Source: Streptomyces sp. NBC_01214 (GTDB taxonomy: Bacteria; Actinomycetota; Actinomycetes; Streptomycetales; Streptomycetaceae). From it: 64,000 nucleotides of DNA. The position numbers were made by a program, and so were the translations under genes. The notes below the pieces were generated by a model that made no database searches, was not told the origin of the DNA, and saw only the letters and a list, made by a program, of their open reading frames with translations. This document shows, piece by piece, positions 25,880 through 34,750 of the stretch (position 1 is its first letter; every line of letters begins with the position of its first letter). The DNA is taken from contig NZ_JAPEOS010000002.1 of NCBI RefSeq assembly GCF_026340975.1, forward strand, positions 2,229,001 through 2,293,000, in the 5' to 3' direction.

Positions 25880-26652
25880 GGCAGCCGCACCCGCTCGCCG
25901 TGCTGCGGCACCCGTACGGTCACCTTGGGCGCCAGTTGCCGCGCGAGCCGCTCGAACTCCTCGCCCGGAGCGTGGAATTCGTGCGGCCGCACCGCGTCCA
26001 GCCCGACGGGCCAGTACGTCCCGTAGTGCACCGGGACCGCCGCCGCGGGCGCCAGCCGGGCCAGCGCCCGCGCCGCCCGCCCCGCGTCCAGGTGCCCCGG
26101 GCCGAGGTACGGTCCCCAGCCGCCGACCGGCAGCAGGGCCACGTCCACCGGCCCGACCTCCTCGGCCATCGTGTCGAACCGCCCGGTGTCCCCGGCGAAG
26201 TAGGTCCGCACGGCGCCCTGCACCACGTACCCGAGCGCCGGACACAGGCGCGGCCCGAACGGCAGCCGCCGTCCGTCGTGCCGCGCGCCGACCGCCCGGA
26301 TCCGTACGCCGTCCCGTACGGGGACCTCCTCGCCCGGCACCACCTCCGTCACGGCCAGCCCGCGCAGCCCTGCGACCCGCGCCAGCCCCGGCACGGCCCG
26401 GCGCGCCCCGCGCGGCACGAGCAGCCGGGTGCCGGGCGCGAGGCGCGCCAGCGACGGCAGGTGCAGGTGGTCGGCGTGCAGATGGGAGACCAGCACCACG
26501 TCGGCCACCGACGCCTCGGGCGGGGGCACCGCACCGCGCCGCCGCCGCAGGTGGGCGAGCCGCCGCGCGAACAGCGGGTCCGTGAGCAGCCGGACCCCGG
26601 AGTCCTCGACGGTGCACGTGGCATGACCCCACCAGGTGATCTCCACCGGCAC
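25876..26652 (-). CDS. MBL-fold metallo-hydrolase (UlaG/RomA-like)
   Basis: This 258-residue protein starts at GTG 26652 (VPVEITWWGHATCTVEDSG), placed 5 nt after GGAGG; a longer start at 26682 is less likely. Metal motifs: WWGHATC, HLHADHLHLP (HxHxDH), FAGDTGRFD and VHYGTYWP. This is the UlaG/YtnP-type class of MBL hydrolases acting on esters, lactones or phosphodiesters. It is translationally coupled to the DedA gene downstream. The intact sequence contrasts with the frameshifted relative at 22062. Confidence 0.9.
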   Translation of the reverse strand: MPVEITWWGHATCTVEDSGVRLLTDPLFARRLAHLRRRRGAVPPPEASVADVVLVSHLHADHLHLPSLARLAPGTRLLVPRGARRAVPGLARVAGLRGLAVTEVVPGEEVPVRDGVRIRAVGARHDGRRLPFGPRLCPALGYVVQGAVRTYFAGDTGRFDTMAEEVGPVDVALLPVGGWGPYLGPGHLDAGRAARALARLAPAAAVPVHYGTYWPVGLDAVRPHEFHAPGEEFERLARQLAPKVTVRVPQHGERVRLP

Positions 26653-26772
26653 CCGGACCTCCCTCCCTCGCGCCCCGTTCACGAGCCTAGAGTCTGCCCC
26701 GCGCGGGCGCTCGGAACCGGATCTCGGCAGCCCCCTCCTCTACCGCGGAGTATCGGAGTAGGGTCCGGCGAC

Positions 26773-27177
26773 ATGGAAGAGTTGCGCGTGGCCGCGATCA
26801 CCAGCCTGGCCCCGCTCGAAGACCTCGACGCCGACCCCTTCGCCGTGGACACCCGCGGCCAGCACTCCATGTGCGCGCGCTGGGCCGCCGACCGGGGCTA
26901 CGTCGTGACGAAGCAGTTGCTGGTCTACGGGCTGCGCGCCGACCACTGCGGGCTCTGGTCCGACGTCGACACCGGGCAGGTCGACCTCTTCGTCGCCGCC
27001 AACCACCGGGTGCTGGCCCGCGCGCTGCGCTCCGTCGAGGAGTTCGCCGCCGAGTGCGAGCGGCGCGGCGTACGGCTGGAGACCGCCGGGGGCGAAGAGC
27101 CCCGGTACACCTCCGCGATGAAGGCCGAGGTGCACCGCAGGCTGTCCATGCCGACCGCCGGCTACGACGGCACCTGA
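26773..27177 (+). CDS. Small protein with degenerate serine-recombinase-like domain
   Basis: This 134-residue protein starts MEELRVAAITSLAPLEDLDADPF. The pattern DTRGQHSMCARWAADRGYVVTKQLLVYGLRADHCGLWSDVDTGQVDLFVAANHRVLARALRSVEEFAAECERRGVRLE (broken here for reference only in outline) follows a resolvase N-terminal domain: query helix, 'ARWAADRGYVV', 'G.VDLFVAA..RVLAR', then 'CERRGVRL'. The catalytic YxRvS serine is replaced (AITSLA region) and no DNA-binding domain follows. It is probably inactive as a recombinase. The function is unknown, and the similarity is read by eye. Confidence 0.6.
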   Translation: MEELRVAAITSLAPLEDLDADPFAVDTRGQHSMCARWAADRGYVVTKQLLVYGLRADHCGLWSDVDTGQVDLFVAANHRVLARALRSVEEFAAECERRGVRLETAGGEEPRYTSAMKAEVHRRLSMPTAGYDGT

Positions 27178-27302
27178 CCTGACCTGACCCACGCCGATCG
27201 GCCGCCCCGCCATGTGCCCCGGTGCGCCGTCCGCGTCGCCCGACCTGGTGCGCCGGGCTGTGCGAGCCTGGAAGGCGGACGGGGCGCGCGGGAGGTGGCG
27301 GC

Positions 27303-29699
27303 GTGGGGCGAGGACGGTGGCGGACCGCGGGCAGCGCCCTGGTGCGGGTGCTGTTGGTCTGGGCCGTGTCCACCCTCACGATGCTCGCCCTCGCCGGGAT
27401 CCTGCCGGACTTCCGGCTCCAGTCCGACGACGGGGACAGCATCACGCAGATCGGGCTGACCGCCGCGTGGGCCGCCGGGGCCTTCGGTCTGCTCAGCGCG
27501 CTGGTCTGGCCGGTCCTCGTTCGGGCCCTGCTGCTGGTGCCCGCCCTGGTGCTCGGGTTGCTCGTCTTCTTCCTCAACGGCTCGCTCCTGCTGATAGCGC
27601 TCGACCTGATCCCGGACGGCCGCAGCGAGGTGGCCCCCGAGACCGCGGTGGTCGTCGCCGCCGTGATGTCCGCGGTGGCGTCGGCGACCTCCACCGCCCT
27701 CGCCGTGCGCGACGACGAGGCCTACCGGCGGCGGCTCTACCGGCTCGCCGACCGGCGCCGCCGCAGGCAGGGCAGGGCGGTCCCGTCCCGGGCCGCCGAG
27801 ACCCCGCCGGGCCTGCTCGTGCTCCAGCTGGACGGGGTGGGGTACGAAGAGCTGCGCCGCGCGTGCGGCAGCGGGCTGATGCCCACCGTCACCGGCTTGC
27901 TGGAGGGCAGCCACCGCGCCCGGTCCTGGCGCACGGACTGGTCGAGCCAGACCGGCGCCAGCCAGCTCGGGATCCTGCACGGCTCCAACTTCGACGTGCC
28001 CGCCTTCCGCTGGTACGAGAAGGAAACCGGCGAGGTGATGGTCTGCAACCGGCCGACCAGCGCCGCCGAGCTCCAGCGGCGGGCCGTCGCGCGCACCGGG
28101 GACGGCGGACTGCTCACGCTGGACGGGGCGAGCCGGGGCAACCTGTTCAGCGGCGGCGCCGACCAGTTGGCGCTGGTGCTGTCGGTCTCGGCCCGGCGGG
28201 GGCGGGCCAACCGGTCCCGCGCGGGCTACTTCGCGTACTTCTCCGATCCGGCCAACGCCGTCCGTACGGCCGTGTCCTTCGTGGCCGAAGTGGTCCGGGA
28301 GGCCGTCCAGTCACTGCGGGCACGGATCCGCGGGGACCGGCCACGGGTGTCGCGCGGCGGGCTGTACCCGCTGATCCGGGCCTTCGCGACCGTGGTCGAA
28401 CGGGACGTGGTCGTCGCGGCCGTGATCGGCGACATGCTCGCCGGGCGCTCCGCGGTCTACGCCGACCTGGTGGCCTACGACGAGGTCGCGCACCACTCGG
28501 GCCCGCACGGCCGGGACACCGACCGGGTGCTGCAGCGCCTGGACCGGAGCCTCGCGCTGATCGCCCGGGTCGCCGAGCACGCGCCGCGCCGGTACCGGAT
28601 CGTGCTGCTCTCGGACCACGGCCAGAGCCCGGGCGAGACCTTCCTCGGCCGGTACGGGCTGACCCTGGGGGACCTGGTCCGGGCGGGCTGCGGGCTGCCG
28701 GTCCCGCGCCGGGCCGGCCGTACGCGCAGCGGGGCCGAGGCCCGGGCGGCCGTGCTCGCGGCGCTCCACCGGCCGGTGGAGGAGGGCGAGGAGGCGCACC
28801 CGGGACCGGGTTCCGACCCGGTGGTGCTGGCCTCGGGCAACCTCGGCCTGATCTCCTTCCCGGACATCCCCGGCCGGGCGTCGCGGGCGCGCGTGGAGCG
28901 CGCGCACCCGGCCCTGCTGACCACCCTGGCGAACCATCCGGGCGTGGGGTTCCTGCTGGTGGACGGGGTGGTACTGGGCCGGGACGGGAGGGCGGCCCGG
29001 CTGGACGTCCCGGGGGAGGCCGAGGAGCTGCTGGCTCCCTTCGGCCCGGGTGCGGCGCAGGCCGTCCGGCGGACCGACGCCTTCCCGCACGTGGCGGACG
29101 TCATGGTCAACTCGGCGTACGACCCCCGGACGGGCGCGGTGCACGCCTTCGAGGAACAGATCGGCTCGCACGGCGGTCTGGGCGGGGAGCAGGGGCGCCC
29201 GTTCCTGATGTGGCCCTCGGAGCTGTCGGACCCCGGTGCGGAACTGGCCGGCGCGGAGGCGGTGCACGCCGTGCTGCGGCGCTGGCTGCGCGAGGCGGAC
29301 GGGCCGCAGGTACCGGTGGTGGCCGCGCCCCTGGCTCCGTCGGTGGGCGAACCGGCGCAGGAGCCCGCGGCGCCGCTCGCGGCGGCCCGCGAGGCGCCGG
29401 ACCCACCGCGTACCGGGCACACCCCGGCGGCGACCGCGGTACCCCCGGGGTGCCCCGGGACGGAGGCGTGGAGGTACGGAGCCGTAGCCGACGCCGAGGA
29501 TCCGCGAGGAGTACCCGGACCACCGGGGCTCCCGGACCCGGCCGGGCGGCAGCCCGCGGACCCGGCAGGTGGGCCGCCGCCCGTGCCGGGTCCGGATGAG
29601 CGGCCCCCGCGTGCGGTGCCGCAGGATTGCCCGCCGGAGGCCCCCATCGGCGGAATCTTTCCGTCCGATGGGTTGCCCGCGCGGGACGAAACCCGCTGA
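27303..29699 (+). CDS. Holin-4-like membrane domain fused to an alkaline-phosphatase-superfamily domain
   Basis: This 798-residue protein starts at GTG 27303, 7 nt after GGGAGGTGG. Residues 1-130 form three or four transmembrane helices of the mycobacterial 4-TMS holin type (VRVLLVWAVSTLTMLALAGILPDF; LLVPALVLGLLVFFLNGSLLL). Residues about 165-640 are a type I phosphodiesterase/nucleotide pyrophosphatase domain: VLQLDGVGYEEL, SSQTGASQLGILHG (nucleophile region), DEVAHHSGPHGRDTDR and LSDHGQSPGETF give the metal ligands. A disordered Pro/Gly-rich tail of about 130 residues ends it. It likely hydrolyses phosphodiesters at the membrane. No phage genes are nearby. Confidence 0.85.
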   Translation: MGRGRWRTAGSALVRVLLVWAVSTLTMLALAGILPDFRLQSDDGDSITQIGLTAAWAAGAFGLLSALVWPVLVRALLLVPALVLGLLVFFLNGSLLLIALDLIPDGRSEVAPETAVVVAAVMSAVASATSTALAVRDDEAYRRRLYRLADRRRRRQGRAVPSRAAETPPGLLVLQLDGVGYEELRRACGSGLMPTVTGLLEGSHRARSWRTDWSSQTGASQLGILHGSNFDVPAFRWYEKETGEVMVCNRPTSAAELQRRAVARTGDGGLLTLDGASRGNLFSGGADQLALVLSVSARRGRANRSRAGYFAYFSDPANAVRTAVSFVAEVVREAVQSLRARIRGDRPRVSRGGLYPLIRAFATVVERDVVVAAVIGDMLAGRSAVYADLVAYDEVAHHSGPHGRDTDRVLQRLDRSLALIARVAEHAPRRYRIVLLSDHGQSPGETFLGRYGLTLGDLVRAGCGLPVPRRAGRTRSGAEARAAVLAALHRPVEEGEEAHPGPGSDPVVLASGNLGLISFPDIPGRASRARVERAHPALLTTLANHPGVGFLLVDGVVLGRDGRAARLDVPGEAEELLAPFGPGAAQAVRRTDAFPHVADVMVNSAYDPRTGAVHAFEEQIGSHGGLGGEQGRPFLMWPSELSDPGAELAGAEAVHAVLRRWLREADGPQVPVVAAPLAPSVGEPAQEPAAPLAAAREAPDPPRTGHTPAATAVPPGCPGTEAWRYGAVADAEDPRGVPGPPGLPDPAGRQPADPAGGPPPVPGPDERPPRAVPQDCPPEAPIGGIFPSDGLPARDETR

Positions 29700-29774
29700 T
29701 TTGGTACGTCCCGCCCGGTCGTCGACCATGTGTCGACCCGCCCACCATGTGAGACGACCCGAGGCGCACCACCG

Positions 29775-31178
29775 ATGACCAGCACCGCAACCCTGCCCGC
29801 CGAGGCCGCCGCACCCCCCGAGCAGGGCCGCGACCCCCACGCGCGCCGCTTCGGCCTCCCCGTCGCGACCTGCCTGGTCATGGGCAACATCATCGGCGGC
29901 GGCATCTTCCTCCTCCCCGCCTCCGTGGCCCCCTTCGGCACCATCAGCCTCGTCGCCTTCGCCGTCCTCACCGCCGGCGCGATCGCCCTCGCCCTGGTCT
30001 TCGGCCGGCTCGCCGAACGCCACCCGCAGACCGGTGGCCCCTACGTCTACGCCCGCGCCGCCTTCGGCGACTTCGCCGGCTTCCTCGCCGCCTGGAGCTA
30101 CTGGATCACCGCCTGGGTCTCGAACGCGGCCCTGGCCGTCGCGGCCGTCGGCTACCTCACGGTGCTGTTCCCCGCCGCGGGCGAGCACAAGTGGTCCATG
30201 TGCCTGGCCGCCCTCGCCGTCCAGTGGCTCCCGGCCCTCTCCAACCTGGCGGGCACCCGCTACGTCGGCGCGGTGCAAGTCGTCGCCACCGTGCTGAAGT
30301 TCGCCCCGCTGCTCCTGGTGGCCGTCGGCGGGCTGTTCTTCTTCGACCCCGCCAACCTCGGCCCCTTCCGGGCCACCGACCAGAGCGCGGCCGGCGCCGT
30401 CTCCGCCTCCGCGGCGATCCTGCTGTTCAGCTACCTCGGCGTCGAGTCCGCCACCGTCAGCGCGGGCGAGGTCCGCGACCCGGCCCGCAACGTCGGCCGG
30501 GCCACGGTCCTGGGCACCGTGGGCGCCGCCACCGTGTACCTGCTCGGCACCGTCTCGGTCTTCGGCCTGGTCGCCCACGACCGGCTGGTCTCCTCCACCG
30601 CCCCCTTCACGGACGCCGTCAACGCCATGTTTTCCGCAGACGGAGGGGCCGGCGGCACCTGGGGCGGCACCGTGGTCGCCTGCGCCGCAGTGATCTCGAT
30701 GCTCGGCGCCCTCAACGGCTGGACCCTGCTCAGCGCGCAGACCCCGTACGCGGCCGCCAAGGACGGGCTCTTCCCGAAGGCCTTCGAGACGAAGAAGCGC
30801 GGGGTCCCCGTCGTCGGCGTGGTCGTCACCGTCGCCCTGGCCTCCGCCCTCACCGTCTACAACTACACGGCCGGCACCCGGGGCGTCTTCGAGAGCCTGG
30901 TCCTGATCACCACCTTCACGGCGACCGTCCCCTACCTGCTGGCCACCGCCGCCCAGATCTACTTCCTGCTCTCCGGGCAGCGCGAGCGGGTCCACCCCGG
31001 CCGCCTGGCCCGCGACGGCATCCTCGCCGCCCTCGCCTTCGGCTTCTCGATGTGGCTGGTCGCCGGCTCCGGCTACGCGGCCGTCTACCAGGGCGTGCTC
31101 TTCCTCTTCGCGGGCGTCCTCGTCTACGCCGCCCTGTCCGCGAAGAAGCACCGCGCCGCCGCGTCACCCGCGGAGTAG
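29775..31178 (+). CDS. APC family amino acid permease
   Basis: This 467-residue protein has about 12 transmembrane helices. The conserved first helix MGNIIGGGIFLLPASVAPFG is the APC substrate-binding signature, followed by GGPYVYARAAFGDFAGFLAAWSYWITAW and the helix 6 region LLFSYLGVESATVSAGEVRDPARNV. Length and motifs fit arginine/agmatine or basic-polyamine type antiporters, but specificity cannot be read. Start ATG 29775. The downstream gene has its own GGGG-type RBS 41 nt away. Confidence 0.92.
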   Translation: MTSTATLPAEAAAPPEQGRDPHARRFGLPVATCLVMGNIIGGGIFLLPASVAPFGTISLVAFAVLTAGAIALALVFGRLAERHPQTGGPYVYARAAFGDFAGFLAAWSYWITAWVSNAALAVAAVGYLTVLFPAAGEHKWSMCLAALAVQWLPALSNLAGTRYVGAVQVVATVLKFAPLLLVAVGGLFFFDPANLGPFRATDQSAAGAVSASAAILLFSYLGVESATVSAGEVRDPARNVGRATVLGTVGAATVYLLGTVSVFGLVAHDRLVSSTAPFTDAVNAMFSADGGAGGTWGGTVVACAAVISMLGALNGWTLLSAQTPYAAAKDGLFPKAFETKKRGVPVVGVVVTVALASALTVYNYTAGTRGVFESLVLITTFTATVPYLLATAAQIYFLLSGQRERVHPGRLARDGILAALAFGFSMWLVAGSGYAAVYQGVLFLFAGVLVYAALSAKKHRAAASPAE

Positions 31179-31219
31179 CTTGGAAAGAGGGGCCGCCCAG
31201 GGGGCGCCAAGGGGTCACC

Positions 31220-31663
31220 ATGTCCGCATTCAGGAAGAGCATCGACATCGACCGCAGGCCCGAGGACGTCTACGCGTACCTGACGGATCCCACGCACCTG
31301 CCGGAGTGGCAGGACAGCGCCGTGTCCGCCGTCCCGGTCGGAAACCTCCCCGTGCACGTCGGTTCGCTGATCCTCGTCACCCGGCAGATCGGCCGCCGGC
31401 GGGTCCCCACGACCATGGAGTTCGTGGAGCTCGACCCGCCGAGGAGCTGGCACGTGCACGGGGTCGACGGGCCGGTACGCCCCGATGTGCGCGGCACCGT
31501 CGAACCCCTCGACGGCGGCGCCCGCTCCCGCGTCACCCTGGACGTCGACTTCGAGGGCCGCGGGCTGGGCCGGGCCCTCGTACCCCTCGTGGTCAGGCCC
31601 ATGGTCCGCAAGGAGATGCCCCGGGGCGAGGCGAAGCTCAAGCACCTCCTCGAAACCCGCTGA
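31220..31663 (+). CDS. SRPBCC family protein
   Basis: This 147-residue protein is a second member of the START/Bet v1 fold in the window: MSAFRKSIDIDRRPEDVYAYLTDPTHLPEWQDS is the classic polyketide-cyclase-like beginning (strand, helix, W at 31). A curved sheet follows (VGSLILVTRQIGRRRVPTTMEFVELDPPRSW) and then a C-terminal helix. The ligand is unknown. It ends before a strong hairpin at 31701. Confidence 0.88.
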   Translation: MSAFRKSIDIDRRPEDVYAYLTDPTHLPEWQDSAVSAVPVGNLPVHVGSLILVTRQIGRRRVPTTMEFVELDPPRSWHVHGVDGPVRPDVRGTVEPLDGGARSRVTLDVDFEGRGLGRALVPLVVRPMVRKEMPRGEAKLKHLLETR

Positions 31664-31700
31664 CGGCGCGCGGCATGGGGGGCGAAAACCGGATGCCCCG

Positions 31701-31739
31701 GGGTGTGTGGTGCGGCCACACTGGCCGCACCACACACCC
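31701..31739. terminator. 18-bp perfect hairpin between the SRPBCC and MoxR genes
   Basis: Left arm 31701-31718 (GGGTGTGTGGTGCGGCCA) is perfectly complementary to 31722-31739 with a CAC loop. There is no T-run, which is normal for Streptomyces terminators. It closes the permease/SRPBCC transcription unit 37 nt after the stop and 28 nt before the MoxR start, so it could also act as a leader element. Confidence 0.8.
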
Positions 31740-31766
31740 GCCACACCCCCGAGGACATCCACGCCC

Positions 31767-32828
31767 GTGCAGGCCGCCGTCACCGTCACCCCCGCCCAGA
31801 TCCCCGAACTGCTGCTCGGCCTCGCCACCGTCCGGCCGGTGTTCCTCTGGGGGGCTCCCGGCATCGGAAAGTCCTCGCTCGTAAGGAAGTTCGCCGACGC
31901 GCTCGGGCTGGAGTGCGTCAGCCTGCTCGGCACCCAGCTCGCCCCCGAAGACCTGATCGGCGTCCCACAGATCCAGAACGGCCGGTCCGTCTTCTGCCCG
32001 CCGGAGGCCATCGCCCGCGACGAGCCGTACTGCCTCTTCCTCGACGAGCTCAACGCCGCGAGCCCGGACGTCCAGAAGGCCTTCTACTCGCTGATCCTCG
32101 ACCGCCGGATCGGCTCCTACGAGCTGCCGGCCGGCTCCATCGTCATCGGCGCGGGCAACCGGGCCACCGACAACGCGCTGGCCCGGCCGATCGCCTCCGC
32201 GCTGGTCAACCGCCTCACCCACGTCCACCTCCAGGCGTCCGCGGGGGACTGGCTGGTCTGGGCCGGCGAGCACGGCATCCACCCCTGGGTCACCGACTAC
32301 CTCACCGACCGTCCCGACCACCTCTGGTCGCAGCCGCCCAAGACGGAGGAGCCCTTCTCCACCCCGCGCTCCTGGCACATGCTCTCCGACGCCCTGCACT
32401 CCTTCGGTGCGGAACTCGACGAGCAGACCCTCAAGGTGATCGCGCACGGCACCCTCACCCCCGCGCACGCCGTCTCCTTCTGCGGCTACGCCAAGATCGT
32501 GCGGCACAGCTTCGGCATCGAGGCGATCATGAAGGGCGACGCCTCCTGGCCCACCCGCCCCGCCGACCGCGACCTGCTCTACTACCTCGCCGAGGCCTTC
32601 CGAGGCCGCCTGGTCAAGGAGCTGCCCGCGCAGCGCGAGCACGTCTCGCCCGCCCTGCGCCAGACCGCCTACCGGGCCAAGGCGCTGCTGGTCCAGCTCG
32701 CCGAGATCTCCGTGGAAGTGGCGCAGACCGTCATCGCCGAGGACGTCGACGGCCTGCCGGTGCTGCCCTCCTGGTTCCTCGTGGAGGCCGCCCGGGACAT
32801 GCCGCGCCTGGTCGAGGCCCGCCGGTGA
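31767..32828 (+). CDS. MoxR-type AAA+ ATPase
   Basis: This 353-residue protein starts at GTG 31767 after GAGGAC. Walker A WGAPGIGKSS, Walker B CLFLDELNAASPDV, sensor 1 IGAGNRATDNA and an arginine near LVNRLTH are clear. The short MoxR-like AAA+ core fits the chaperone ATPases that work with VWA-domain partners to activate or remodel target complexes. It overlaps the following VWA/metallopeptidase gene by a GTGA, the usual moxR-VWA pairing. Confidence 0.9.
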   Translation: MQAAVTVTPAQIPELLLGLATVRPVFLWGAPGIGKSSLVRKFADALGLECVSLLGTQLAPEDLIGVPQIQNGRSVFCPPEAIARDEPYCLFLDELNAASPDVQKAFYSLILDRRIGSYELPAGSIVIGAGNRATDNALARPIASALVNRLTHVHLQASAGDWLVWAGEHGIHPWVTDYLTDRPDHLWSQPPKTEEPFSTPRSWHMLSDALHSFGAELDEQTLKVIAHGTLTPAHAVSFCGYAKIVRHSFGIEAIMKGDASWPTRPADRDLLYYLAEAFRGRLVKELPAQREHVSPALRQTAYRAKALLVQLAEISVEVAQTVIAEDVDGLPVLPSWFLVEAARDMPRLVEARR

Positions 32829-34677
32829 GCGTGTCGCGCCCCCGGTCGAAGAAGGCCGCCCCGCCCGACCCCGCCGCCCAGGCGTTCGCCGAGGGGCTCG
32901 CCCTGGTCAAACGGAACCCGGCCCTCGCCGCCGTCGGCGGGAGCGTGTGCGAGCAGTCCAAGTGCCCCGGGACCCCCGCCGCGGGCCTGGTCGCCGTGGA
33001 CTCCAACGGCGTCCTCCACGTCCGCTCCGGGCTGCGCGCCGACCCCGCGGCCTGGGCCTGGGCCCTCGCCCACGCCCTGCTCCACCTCGGCTTCGGCCAC
33101 GTCCCGGCCGCGGCCGTCGACAAGCGCGTACAGCCCGACCGTTTCGACCTCGCCGCCCGCTGCGCCGTCGTCAACCGCTTCCTGCTGACCCAGCCGTCCC
33201 TGCGGCCCCCCGACGACCTCCCGGCCGAGTACCCCGGCGGTGACGAGGAACTGCTCGCGGCCCGCTGGCGCCGGGACGGCATCCCCGCCGCCCTCGCCCA
33301 CTGCGGCACCGCAGGCGACCACCCCGACCAGCTCCTGGTCACCTGGCCCGCATGGAACTCCACCCAGGTTCCCGACTGGGAGACCGCGTTCGCGCACGCC
33401 CTGACCCGCAGCGTCTCCGCCGCCATGGAGGTCGCCGGCGGGCGCCGCGACCGGGTCACGGGGCAGCGCGCGGCGCAGCGCCCGTGGGACCGCGCCCTGA
33501 ACTGGTTCGTCTCCTCGTACCCGCTCCTCGGCGGCCTGGCCAGCGGCCTGAAGATCGTCGCCGACGCCGAGCTGGCCCGCGCCCAGGACATCGACGTCGC
33601 CGCGGTCAGTGCCACCGCGGGGGAGATCTACGTCAACCCGCTGCGCAGCTTCGAGGACGGGGAATGGCGGTTCATCCTGGCCCACGAGATGCTGCACGCC
33701 GCCCTGCGCCACGGCGAGCGCCGCGGCGCCCGGGACCCGTACCTGCACAACGTGGCCGCCGACTACGTGGTCAACGGTTGGCTCGTCGAGATGGGCGTCG
33801 GCGAGATGCCCGCCGGGCTGCTGTACGACCCGGAGCTGAGGGACCTCTCCGTCGAGGAGGTCTACGACCGGATCACCGCCGACCTGCGCCGGATGCGCCG
33901 CCTCGCCACCCTGCGCGGCAAGGGCCGCGGAGACATCCTGGGCGAGCCGCTGCCCCACCCGGGCAGCGGGCCGTACACCGACCTGGACGAGTTCTACCGG
34001 CGCGGCCTCGTCCAGGGCTTCGACCTGCACGCGTACGGGGAGCGGGGCCTGCTGCCCGCCGGGCTGATCCAGGAGATCCGGGCCCTGGCCCACCCGCCCG
34101 TGCCGTGGGACGCCCGGCTCGCCCGCTGGTTCGACGAGTACGTGCCGCGCCCCGAGCCGGTACGGAGCTTCGCGCGCCCGGCGCGCCGCCAGGCCTCCAC
34201 CCCGGACATCCCGCGCGCGGGCCGCTACTTCCCGCCCGAAGAGATCGCCCGCTGCACCTTCGGCGTGGTGCTCGACACCTCGGGGTCGATGAACGCCGCC
34301 CTGCTCGGCAAGGCCCTGGGCGCGATCGCCTCGTACGCGCAGGCCCGCGACGTACCGGCGGCACGGGTCGTCTTCTGCGACGCGGCGCCGTACGACGCGG
34401 GCTATCTGCCCCCGACCGAGATCGCGGGCCGGGTACGGGTCCGTGGGCGCGGCGGGACCGAGCTGCAGCCCGGCATCGACCTGCTCCAGCGGGCGGAGGA
34501 CTTCCCGCCCGGGGCCCCGGTGCTCGTGATCACGGACGGCTGGTGCGACACCCTGCGCATCCGGCGCGAACACGCGTACCTGATCCCCCAGGGCGCCTCC
34601 CTGCCGTTCACCCCCAAGGGTCCCGTCTTCCGACTGACCTGGCCTGGCCTGGCCTGGCCTGGCCGGATCGGGCCTGA
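32825..34677 (+). CDS. Putative zinc metallopeptidase with C-terminal VWA-like domain (stop codon displaced)
   Basis: The protein starts at GTG 32825 inside the MoxR stop. It has two parts: a DUF2201-like metallopeptidase domain with the HExxH motif HEMLH (His287, Glu288, His291), and a C-terminal VWA-like domain with the MIDAS motif DTSGS (Asp484-Ser488) and ITDGWCDTLR. Family-like sequence ends at about 34630 (TPKGPVFRL). The literal frame does not stop there. It passes through (CCTGG)5, a terminator and the whole antisense of the sigma gene to 36370. The end given here is the TGA that comes into frame if one 5-bp unit is removed. It pairs with the upstream MoxR ATPase. Confidence 0.75.
34638..34662 (+). 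repeat. (CCTGG)5 pentanucleotide repeat at the end of the VWA gene
   Basis: Five perfect head-to-tail CCTGG units. A change of one unit shifts the reading frame. With one unit fewer, the TGA at 34675-34677 falls in the VWA frame. Confidence 0.9.
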
Positions 34678-34694
34678 TCGCTCCCGGCCGGACG

Positions 34695-34738
34695 CAGAAC
34701 GCCCCCGACCTGCGGATCCGCGGGTCGGGGGCGTTCTG
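34695..34738. terminator. Bidirectional terminator between the VWA and sigma genes
   Basis: A 16-bp perfect stem (CAGAACGCCCCCGACC at 34695-34710 with 34723-34738) has an inner TGCGGATCCGCG loop that can extend pairing. It lies 12 nt after the sigma gene stop on the minus strand and just after the expected end of the VWA gene on the plus strand. Confidence 0.88.
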
Positions 34739-34750
34739 GAGGAGATCGAC

